A model generated the notes under the pieces. That model worked only from the letters and a program-made list of their open reading frames with translations, ran no database searches and was not told the origin of the DNA. From Polaribacter sejongensis (lineage in GTDB: Bacteria > Bacteroidota > Bacteroidia > Flavobacteriales > Flavobacteriaceae), in NCBI RefSeq assembly GCF_038024065.1, contig NZ_CP150667.1:3851501-3915500 (forward strand): DNA of 64,000 bases, written 5' to 3'. Below are positions 46,324 to 52,726 of the stretch, piece by piece (the first letter of the stretch is position 1; every line of letters begins with the position of its first letter). Position numbers and translations under genes: made by a program.

Positions 46324-46470
46324 TTTGAGAATATTAAAAAACATCGTATATTTGTCGGCTGCTTTTTGTTAGGGCAGCATTAGTTGTGTTGTTTTGGCGC
46401 TTTAGTAAAAGCGTCGTGGTTTTGTTAACCAATGGAAAGCTTCCCTGAAACGGGACGCTTTTTTTATGCT
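46324..46470 (+). ncRNA. Structured non-coding RNA with own promoter and terminator
   Basis: A textbook Bacteroidota promoter (TTTG at 46324-46327, 19-base spacer, TATATTTG at 46347-46354) drives about 110 bases with no ORF, ending in T7 at 46460-46466. Possible helices: GCTGC/GCAGC (46358-46378), GGCGCTTT/AAAAGCGTC, GGTT/AACC, GGAA/TTCC and CCC/GGG. AAAAGCGTC can alternatively pair with the terminal GACGCTTTT, so two exclusive folds are possible. The family is not assigned; a bacteroidete SRP-type RNA or a Flavo-1-like RNA should be tested. The transcript itself is roughly 46360-46468. Confidence 0.62.
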
Positions 46471-46539
46471 TTTTAATCACTTCGAAGTACTTTCATTTAT
46501 GTGATATTCTCACTTCAATTTTACATTTTATTTTTTTGT

Positions 46540-46655
46540 AGCTATTTCCAGCTTTCCGTTATATCTTTTTTCTTCTGTTCTCGATACAAATTTTTCATTC
46601 TTCAAAATTCACTCGAACTGACAGAAAAAAGGATGCCACTTTAATCTGGGCTAAA
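46540..46655. repeat. Composite flavobacterial intergenic repeat
   Basis: The outer part (AGCTATTTCCAGCTTTCCGT, then GGATGCCACTTTAATCTGGG and CTAAAC) belongs to a class of repeats common between flavobacterial genes. Nested inside is a second palindromic repeat bounded by CTGTTCTCGATAC and CACTCGAACTGACAG. There is no ORF. The remainder of the gap up to 46730 shows nothing recognisable. Confidence 0.5.
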
Positions 46656-46730
46656 CTTGTTTGTAGGCTTATAGCTTTAGGTTAATTTTATTCTGAACCT
46701 ATGTTTTCTATGTTCCTATGTGTTCAATTT

Positions 46731-47231
46731 TTAAAAGAAATTTCCTTTAAACTCCCAAAACTGAATCACAAACAACACAAAATAAATAACTGAAATAGAA
46801 AACTTAATAGTTGTAGAAGCTAAAAAGCCAAAAAAAGCACCAAAAGAAGCCTTAATTGCTCTGTTTGTGTCTTTACTATCATAAAGTAATTCTCCGATTA
46901 GCGCACCTAAGAAAGTACCAATCAACATACCAAACGGAATAGGAGAGAGTAGGCCAACAATTAATCCGATTGTGGTTCCATAAACGCCATATTTAGTGCC
47001 GCCAAAACGTTTTGTTCCCATAGCAGGAATAAAATAATCGAGAATCCAAATTAGAATTGCTAATCCTAAAGTAATCCCTAAAAAAGTCCAATCCATCGGA
47101 ATAATCGTAATAAAATGTAATAAAAGTAAACCCACCCAACTTGTTAAAGGGCCAGGTAAAACTGGTAAAAATGAGCCAATAATACCTAAGCACACAAAAA
47201 GAAATCCTAAGAGTAATAAAAAAATATCCAT
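46731..47231 (-). CDS. DUF456 family small membrane protein
   Basis: The 166-residue protein has four or five transmembrane helices and glycine-rich turns: FLGIIGSFLPVLPGPLTSWV, GTKRFGGTKYGVYGTTIGL, PFGMLIGTFLGALIGELLYD. These match the DUF456 family, conserved in many bacteria with no known function. It is divergent from the BlaI-like gene with about 170 bases between that hold three palindromic operators. Confidence 0.85.
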   Translation of the reverse strand: MDIFLLLLGFLFVCLGIIGSFLPVLPGPLTSWVGLLLLHFITIIPMDWTFLGITLGLAILIWILDYFIPAMGTKRFGGTKYGVYGTTIGLIVGLLSPIPFGMLIGTFLGALIGELLYDSKDTNRAIKASFGAFFGFLASTTIKFSISVIYFVLFVIQFWEFKGNFF

Positions 47232-47327
47232 ATTTTATTTTAATAATTATACTGCTTTAAAGTCAATAATAACAGCATTTTTCTAATAATAAGACGATTA
47301 CAAATTAGGTTTGTTACAATAATCATT

Positions 47328-47392
47328 AACTATAAAGTTAGTTAAAACTAAATATTTAGTTATATTTGTATTTTTGAACTAAAAACTTAGTT
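47328..47392 (+). promoter_or_regulatory. Three palindromic operators and promoter of the BlaI-like gene
   Basis: There are three 16-bp sites of the form AACTAANNNNTTAGTT: 47328-47343 (one mismatch), 47346-47361 (perfect over all 16 bases) and 47377-47392. Two -7 boxes (TATATTTG at 47361 and TATTTTTG at 47369) lie between the second and third sites. BlaI/MecI/CopY repressors bind such dyads as dimers, so this is most likely the autoregulated operator; no direct evidence of binding. Confidence 0.7.
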
Positions 47393-47398
47393 GATATT

Positions 47399-47761
47399 AT
47401 GAGCAAACAATTAACAAAAGCAGAAGAGCAAATTATGCAAGTACTTTGGGATTTGCAAGAAGCTTCCGTAAAAGAAGTAATAGATAAACTACCAGAGCCT
47501 AAACCGGCATATAACACCGTTTCTACCATTATTAGAATTTTAGAAACGAAAGAATTTGTAGACCATAAACCTGTTGGAAGAGGATTTTTATATTTTCCAA
47601 TAATAGAAAAAGAAACCTACAGTAACCAAAGTTTACACAAATTAATGAATGGTTATTTCGATGGTTCATTTAAGAGTATGGTTTCCTTTTTTGTAAAAGA
47701 AAATAAAATGGATGTTTCTGAATTAGAATCTATTTTAAAGGAAGTGAATAAGAAAGAGTAA
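47399..47761 (+). CDS. BlaI/MecI/CopY family transcriptional repressor
   Basis: The 120-residue protein has an N-terminal winged-helix (KAEEQIMQVLWDLQEASVKE, then the recognition part PKPAYNTVSTIIRILETKEF) and a C-terminal dimerisation helix region, the standard BlaI size. In the known family the repressor is cleaved after a signal by a BlaR1-type membrane peptidase; such a gene follows at 48003. Three operator dyads lie just upstream of its start. Confidence 0.92.
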   Translation: MSKQLTKAEEQIMQVLWDLQEASVKEVIDKLPEPKPAYNTVSTIIRILETKEFVDHKPVGRGFLYFPIIEKETYSNQSLHKLMNGYFDGSFKSMVSFFVKENKMDVSELESILKEVNKKE

Positions 47762-47763
47762 GC

Positions 47764-47846
47764 AGTCTTTCAGTATTCAGTTGGCAGTCTCAGTTAGCAG
47801 TCTTAATTATTATGAATAAAAAACAGTTCTCAGTTGCAATTTGTAG
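47764..47846. repeat. Short CAGT-type dispersed repeat
   Basis: Between the BlaI-like and M56 genes CAGT recurs every 6-8 bases (CAGTCTTTCAGTATTCAGTT and onward). Similar low-order repeats occur at gene ends of flavobacteria. A related low-order type with GTGTAA/GTTAAAC occurs at 27228-27250 and 51430-51510. Confidence 0.45.
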
Positions 47847-47882
47847 TAGGAGTTGTTTTTTTTTTTAAATATTGAAATTATC

Positions 47883-47974
47883 TGTCATTCCGATGAAGAA
47901 TGAAGAGGAATCTCATAATTATCTGTTGGTATGAGATTTCTCAATCACCTAAAAAGGTTCATTTCGAAATGACA
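47883..47974. repeat. MITE-like palindromic repeat (subfamily with TCAATCACCTAAAAAGG)
   Basis: Its ends TGTCATTCCGA and TCGAAATGACA are inverted repeats, and inner GGAATCTCATAA faces ATGAGATTTCT. It lies between the blaI-like and blaR1-like genes, so it would be in the transcript if they are co-transcribed. Confidence 0.7.
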
Positions 47975-48002
47975 AACAGTAAAAGTTAAAATTAAAAAAA
48001 CT

Positions 48003-49415
48003 ATGATTAATTATATTTTACAAGTCATATTATTTCAAGTATTGTTCTTGGCTATTTATGATTTTTTCTTAAGTAAAGAAACCTTCTTTACAAAAAACAG
48101 ATGGTATTTACTTACAACACCCATTTTATCTTTTGTGTTGCCATTTATAAAAATACCAACGTTTCAAAAAGCAGTTCCGAAAGAAATGATTATCTATTTA
48201 CCAGAAATCTTTTTATCACCAGAAAAAGTGATACAGAAAACTGTAATGTATCAATCTGTAAGTGAAGTAAATTATATAAATATATTATTTTATGTAGGCG
48301 TTGCTATTTTTTCAGTCTTATTTTTAGTCAAGTTTTTAAAAATTATCAGCTTAATTAGCAAAAATGAAATTGTTAAAAAACCATCTTACAAATTGGTTTT
48401 ACTACCTGAAGAAACCAAAGCATTTTCTTTTTTTAACTTCATATTTTTAGGACAAGAAATTCCCGTTTCTCAACAGCAGCAAATTATAGCACATGAGTTT
48501 GTACATAGCAAACAAAAACATTCATTCGATTTGTTATTCTTCGAGTTTTTAAAAATCGTCATGTGGTTTAACCCTATGATTTATTTCTATCAGAAAAGAA
48601 TCACTTTACTACATGAGTACATTTCTGACGAAGTGGCTGCAAAATCAGCAACCAAAGAAATGTATATCAATAATTTATTATCCAACTTTTTTCAAGTTGA
48701 AAACATAGCGTTTGTCAATCAATTTTATAAAAAAACCTTAATTAAAAAAAGAATTATTATGATGAAGAAAACACAATCAAAAAAAATGAATCAATTAAAA
48801 TATTTGGTCTTGATTCCGGTATTGGCAAGTATGTTATTTTACACTTCTTGTGCCTCAAAAGCTACAGTAAATAGATTGACAGAGTCTGAAAAAATTGCAC
48901 ATGAAAATTTAAAAAATGTTGCTTTAGAAAATCAAAATTTAAAGGATTCCATTAGTAAGTTAAATGATGAAATAGCATTTAATTTAAAATCTAATAAATT
49001 TCTGAAAAAGAAACTATATGATAAAGTTGATGAAAGAGTAAAAGCTGAAAGAGATGGTAATTTTGTTTCTTTTATGATAATTGACAAAGCACCTACTTTC
49101 CCTGGCTGTGAATCTGGAGATAAAAAATGTTTTTCTAAAGGTGTTCAAAAACATTTTGGAAAATATTTTGATGCAGATATGGTAAATACACTTGGTTTAG
49201 ATGCTGGTAGAAAAAGAGTTTTTGTTGGCTTTAAAATAGATAGTGAAGGGAATGTTGTAGATATTGCGGCAAGAGCTCCACATCCAAAAATTAAAGCAGA
49301 GGTTATTAGGGTAATGAAGTCTTTACCTAAAATGATTCCAGGAGAACAAGATGGTGAAAAAGTAGGAGTAAAATATTCAATTCCGTTTGCAGTAATAGTA
49401 GAGAAAAAGGTTTAG
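48003..49415 (+). CDS. BlaR1-like M56 peptidase with C-terminal TonB-like domain
   Basis: The 470-residue membrane protein has an N-terminal part with three transmembrane helices and a cytoplasmic zinc peptidase domain, HEFVH (His164-His168) followed by the downstream glutamate region LLHEYISDEVAA. This is the M56/BlaR1 type that senses a signal and inactivates a BlaI repressor. A further hydrophobic segment (YLVLIPVLASMLFYTSC) leads into a coiled region and a C-terminal TonB_C-like domain (VFVGFKIDSEGNVVDIAARA, then KSLPKMIPG). It has no penicillin-binding sensor domain, so the ligand is unlikely to be a beta-lactam. It forms a pair with the BlaI-like gene. Confidence 0.88.
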   Translation: MINYILQVILFQVLFLAIYDFFLSKETFFTKNRWYLLTTPILSFVLPFIKIPTFQKAVPKEMIIYLPEIFLSPEKVIQKTVMYQSVSEVNYINILFYVGVAIFSVLFLVKFLKIISLISKNEIVKKPSYKLVLLPEETKAFSFFNFIFLGQEIPVSQQQQIIAHEFVHSKQKHSFDLLFFEFLKIVMWFNPMIYFYQKRITLLHEYISDEVAAKSATKEMYINNLLSNFFQVENIAFVNQFYKKTLIKKRIIMMKKTQSKKMNQLKYLVLIPVLASMLFYTSCASKATVNRLTESEKIAHENLKNVALENQNLKDSISKLNDEIAFNLKSNKFLKKKLYDKVDERVKAERDGNFVSFMIIDKAPTFPGCESGDKKCFSKGVQKHFGKYFDADMVNTLGLDAGRKRVFVGFKIDSEGNVVDIAARAPHPKIKAEVIRVMKSLPKMIPGEQDGEKVGVKYSIPFAVIVEKKV

Positions 49416-49448
49416 AAAAAGAAAATTGTATTTTTATTTGAAATGGTT

Positions 49449-49477
49449 AAAGTCGGGTTACATACTCCGGCTTTTTC
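49449..49477 (+). terminator. Terminator after the M56 gene
   Basis: AAAGTCGG and CCGGCTTT pair (one G-T pair) and T5 follows. It lies 34 bases after the stop. Confidence 0.7.
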
Positions 49478-49562
49478 TTGTTTAAATAGGTTCTTTTTTG
49501 TGTGTTAAATATTTAGAATAAAAGTCGTTAAAGTTTTGTAAATTCACATTTTAATTAAAAGT

Positions 49563-50039
49563 ATGTATTTAAGGTTTTTATCTTTTTTAATAATGATGGT
49601 TTTTATCACTTCTTGTGATTTATTTTGCCCTCCAAAAAGCAATAATAGTGCAGCTTTAGATACGATTGTAGATTTTTCTTCTGTAGATACTTTTCCTTCT
49701 TTCAAAGGTTGCGACGCTATCATTGATAAACAACAAAAAATGGATTGTTTTAGAACAACTATCCATCAGAAGATAGGAGCGGAGTTGCAACAACATTCAT
49801 TGGCTGTTAAAGATTCTATCAATGAAATTGTGTATGTAGATGTCATTATAAATGCAGAAGGAATCTTTAGTTTAGATACTATTCAGGCTTCTGAAAAGCT
49901 TAAAAAGGAATTACCAGAATTAGATAGTTTACTAAAAGCGAGTGTAGAAAAACTTCCAAAAATCTATCCAGCAAACAAAAGAGGAATACCGGTTACTACT
50001 AAATATAGATTGCCGATTAGAATTCAATTAACAGAATAA
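49563..50039 (+). CDS. Lipoprotein with TonB C-terminal-like domain
   Basis: The 158-residue lipoprotein (signal MYLRFLSFLIMMVFITSC, lipidated Cys18) has a mature domain resembling the TonB_C-like end of the preceding M56 protein: FPSFKGCDAIIDKQQKMDCF parallels FPGCESGDKKCFSKG, then VDVIINAEG and VEKLPKIYPANKRG. This arrangement is common beside bacteroidete BlaR1-like proteins. The role is unknown, perhaps as partner of the sensor (inference). A terminator separates it from the M56 gene, so it probably has its own promoter. Confidence 0.72.
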   Translation: MYLRFLSFLIMMVFITSCDLFCPPKSNNSAALDTIVDFSSVDTFPSFKGCDAIIDKQQKMDCFRTTIHQKIGAELQQHSLAVKDSINEIVYVDVIINAEGIFSLDTIQASEKLKKELPELDSLLKASVEKLPKIYPANKRGIPVTTKYRLPIRIQLTE

Positions 50040-50047
50040 TTAATTCC

Positions 50048-50136
50048 TGCCATTCGGAAAGGAGAAATTACATAGGTGAGCTAACGTAAAAAAAAGCAAC
50101 TTTATGAGATTTCTCCCGAAAAGGTTCGAAATGACA
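50048..50136. repeat. MITE-like palindromic repeat
   Basis: It has GGAGAAATTACATA facing TTTATGAGATTTCTCC and an end ATTCGAAA-type TTCGAAATGACA. The centre differs from the other copies, so it is either a decayed or chimeric copy. Confidence 0.6.
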
Positions 50137-50223
50137 ATACTGGACGCTGAAAATACAATCATTTCATTTCGAATTATTTAGACATTCCATAACTGTGCTA
50201 CCACAAAACTAAGCAACAACAAT

Positions 50224-50313
50224 TGTCATTTCGAGGTAAGGAGAAATCTCATTACAGTGATAACAAGAGACTAATCAAATTTTATGTGATTTCTCTCTCT
50301 GTTGGAAATGACA
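50224..50313. repeat. MITE-like palindromic repeat, inverse orientation to 16920-17009
   Basis: Its ends TGTCATTTCGAG and GGAAATGACA are inverted repeats. The centre ACAGTGATAACAAG is the reverse complement of the centre at 16920-17009, so the element occurs in both orientations. Together with 50048-50136 it fills most of the 384-base gap before obgE. Confidence 0.7.
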
Positions 50314-50353
50314 AAAAAGGAAATTATCATTTGCTTTCTTCTTTTTTAAGCAT

Positions 50354-50381
50354 AAAAAAACTCAAACAGTAATAGTTTGAG
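50354..50381 (-). terminator. Terminator of obgE
   Basis: CTCAAAC and GTTTGAG form a 7-bp stem with a 7-base loop, flanked by A7 and T5, so it can serve either strand. It lies about 43 bases beyond the obgE stop. Confidence 0.75.
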
Positions 50382-50423
50382 TTTTTGTTTATTTTAAAAG
50401 AATACAAAAGGCAACTGCGTTGC

Positions 50424-51413
50424 CTAATTCAACATTTTCCAAAGTTTGTCTTTCAATTCTTGTAATCCTTTTTGAGCAACAGAAGATATAAATATAGCCT
50501 CGACACCTTTTGGTAAATCTGCTTTTATTTCTGCTTCTAGCTCTTCATCTAACATATCTGTTTTAGAAATAGCTAATAAACGGTCTTTATCTAACAATTC
50601 TGGATTGTGTTGTTTTAGCTCGTTTAAAAGAATTTCATATTCTTTATTAATGTCATCACTATCTGCGGGAACTAAGAATAACAACGCCGAGTTACGTTCT
50701 ATATGACGTAAAAAACGATGTCCTAATCCTTTTCCTTCAGCAGCACCTTCAATAATTCCAGGAATATCTGCAATTACAAATGTTTGATGATTTCTATGTT
50801 CTACAATACCTAAATTCGGTTTTAAAGTAGTAAAAGCATAATCTGCAATTTTTGGTTTTGCAGAAGTTAAAACAGACAATAAAGTAGATTTTCCTGCATT
50901 AGGGAAACCAACCAAACCAACATCTGCTAATAGTTTTAATTCCATTCTAAACCAACCATCAAAACCATCCATTCCAGGTTGAGCGTATCTTGGTGTTTGA
51001 TTTGTAGAAGATTTAAAGTTCCAGTTTCCTAGACCTCCTTTTCCTCCACGTAATAAAACTACTTCTTTTTGATGTTCTGTAATTTCTATTATTACTTCGT
51101 CAGTATCAGCATCTTTAATAATGGTACCTAAAGGCACATCAATATAAATATCATCTGCATCTGCACCAGAACTTCTACTAGCACTTCCGCCACCACCACT
51201 TTCGGCTCTAAAATGACGTTTAAATTTTAGATGAAACAACGTCCACATGTTTTTATCACCACGTAAAATAATGTGTCCTCCACGTCCACCGTCTCCACCG
51301 TCAGGTCCACCTTTGGTAATATACTTTTCTCTATGTAAGTGCATAGAACCTTGTCCGCCTTTACCAGAAGAAGCGTATATTTTTATGTAATCGACAAAAT
51401 TTCCTTCAGTCAT
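50424..51413 (-). CDS. obgE: GTPase ObgE/CgtA
   Basis: The 329-residue Obg-family GTPase works in large-subunit ribosome assembly and stress signalling. The N-terminal Obg fold is glycine-rich ([20 protein letters not shown], then [14 protein letters not shown]). The GTPase domain has [32 protein letters not shown] and SKTDM. There is no C-terminal OCT domain, so the protein is of the short type. It lies about 100 bases downstream of the hpt-adk gene. Confidence 0.95.
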   Translation of the reverse strand: MTEGNFVDYIKIYASSGKGGQGSMHLHREKYITKGGPDGGDGGRGGHIILRGDKNMWTLFHLKFKRHFRAESGGGGSASRSSGADADDIYIDVPLGTIIKDADTDEVIIEITEHQKEVVLLRGGKGGLGNWNFKSSTNQTPRYAQPGMDGFDGWFRMELKLLADVGLVGFPNAGKSTLLSVLTSAKPKIADYAFTTLKPNLGIVEHRNHQTFVIADIPGIIEGAAEGKGLGHRFLRHIERNSALLFLVPADSDDINKEYEILLNELKQHNPELLDKDRLLAISKTDMLDEELEAEIKADLPKGVEAIFISSVAQKGLQELKDKLWKMLN

Positions 51414-51510
51414 AATTCTTGTTTAATCGTGTAAATGTTTAAGTGTTTAATTGCCCTATGTAATATACGTTTAAAGGTTACACAGTTAAACAATTACACA
51501 GTTACACATT

Positions 51511-52629
51511 TTATAAAGTATCAAATACTTTTGCAATTCTTTGTGTAATTTCTTCAATAGAACCCAAACCATTAACGCCATAGTATTTATTCTGAGCTTC
51601 AAAATAATCTTTTAAAACAGCTGTTTTGGTATTGTATTCATTAAAACGGTTTCTAATTTTACTTTCATCAGTATCATCAGTTCTTCCGCTTGTTTTTCCT
51701 CTTTCTAATAAACGAGTTACTAAAGCATCTTCAGGAACTTCTAAAGCTACCATTCCGTTTATTTGTTCTCCTTTTTCAGCTAAAAAAGCATCTAATGCTT
51801 CTGCTTGAGATTCTGTTCTAGGAAACCCATCAAAAATAAAGCCATTTGCATCAGCATTTTTTTCAACTTCAGCTTTTAGCATATTTATAGTTACTTGATC
51901 CGGAACTAAATCTCCTTCATCCATATATTTTTTAGCTAACAAGCCTAATTCAGTTTTATTTTTAATGTTAAAACGGAATACATCTCCTGTAGAGATATGC
52001 ACTAAGTTGTACATGTCCTTTAAAAAATCTGCTTGTGTTCCTTTCCCTGCACCTGGAGGGCCAAATAATACGATGTTTTTCATTTTAGGTTGTGTTGATA
52101 ATTGATAAATTGCAGGGTAGTTTCTCCCTAAACCATTATAATCTAATCCGTAACCAACAATAAATTTATCTTCAATTCCTTTTCCGATATAATCGATTGG
52201 TAGTTCTTTTCTAAATACGTCTGGTTTAAAAAATAACGTTGCAACTTTTAATTGTTTTAAATTTTTATCTCTAAAGATATTATAAATTTCTTGAAGAGTG
52301 TTCCCTGTATCTATAATATCTTCTAATATAATTACAGTTCTTCCTGTTAAATCTTCATTAATACCTACTAATTGTTTTACGTTTTCTGTAGAAGTAGTGC
52401 CGCTATAAGAAGCTAATTTTACAAAAGAAACCTCACAATCTCCATTAAATTCTCTAACAAAGTCTGCTGCAAATAAAAAGCACCCGTTTAAAATTCCTAC
52501 AAAAATAGGAACTTCCCCTTTAGGTAAGTCTTCTTTTACTTGTACTGCTAATTGCTTTACGATTACTGCAATTTCTTCCTTAGTAATAAAAGGTTTAAAA
52601 TATAGATCTTGAAGTTTTATAATACTCAT
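51511..52629 (-). CDS. Hypoxanthine phosphoribosyltransferase-adenylate kinase fusion
   Basis: This 372-residue bifunctional protein has two domains. Residues 1-175 are a purine phosphoribosyltransferase: FVGILNGCFLF, SYSGTTSTENV and the PRPP motif VIILEDIIDTGNTL. Residues 183-372 are adenylate kinase: P-loop FGPPGAGKGTQ, FDGFPRTESQ, and a short lid region (SGRTDDTDESKIRNRF) without zinc cysteines. The domains are joined by a short linker (YQLSTQPK) ending at MKNIVLFGPP, which would be a perfect start for a separate Adk. It salvages hypoxanthine/guanine to IMP/GMP and balances AMP, ADP and ATP. Such fusions are typical of Flavobacteriaceae. Confidence 0.94.
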   Translation of the reverse strand: MSIIKLQDLYFKPFITKEEIAVIVKQLAVQVKEDLPKGEVPIFVGILNGCFLFAADFVREFNGDCEVSFVKLASYSGTTSTENVKQLVGINEDLTGRTVIILEDIIDTGNTLQEIYNIFRDKNLKQLKVATLFFKPDVFRKELPIDYIGKGIEDKFIVGYGLDYNGLGRNYPAIYQLSTQPKMKNIVLFGPPGAGKGTQADFLKDMYNLVHISTGDVFRFNIKNKTELGLLAKKYMDEGDLVPDQVTINMLKAEVEKNADANGFIFDGFPRTESQAEALDAFLAEKGEQINGMVALEVPEDALVTRLLERGKTSGRTDDTDESKIRNRFNEYNTKTAVLKDYFEAQNKYYGVNGLGSIEEITQRIAKVFDTL

Positions 52630-52665
52630 TAGATTGTTGTTTTTAATAGCTATTTGTTGAATGAA

Positions 52666-52706
52666 AAAACCGTTTTTAATCTGATCTCACAAATTAAAAA
52701 CGGTTT
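52666..52706 (-). terminator. Terminator of secDF
   Basis: A 15-bp perfect stem (AAAACCGTTTTTAAT with its complement) and an 11-base loop are followed by T residues on the minus strand. Confidence 0.82.
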
Positions 52707-52726
52707 TAATATTTCTATAAATAAGT

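Noticed and set aside
48760..49415. Separate lipoprotein gene starting at MMKKTQSKK inside the M56 frame
   Set aside because: The frame is continuous with the peptidase domain, and M56 proteins with such C-terminal parts are normal in Bacteroidota; an internal start is possible but unsupported.
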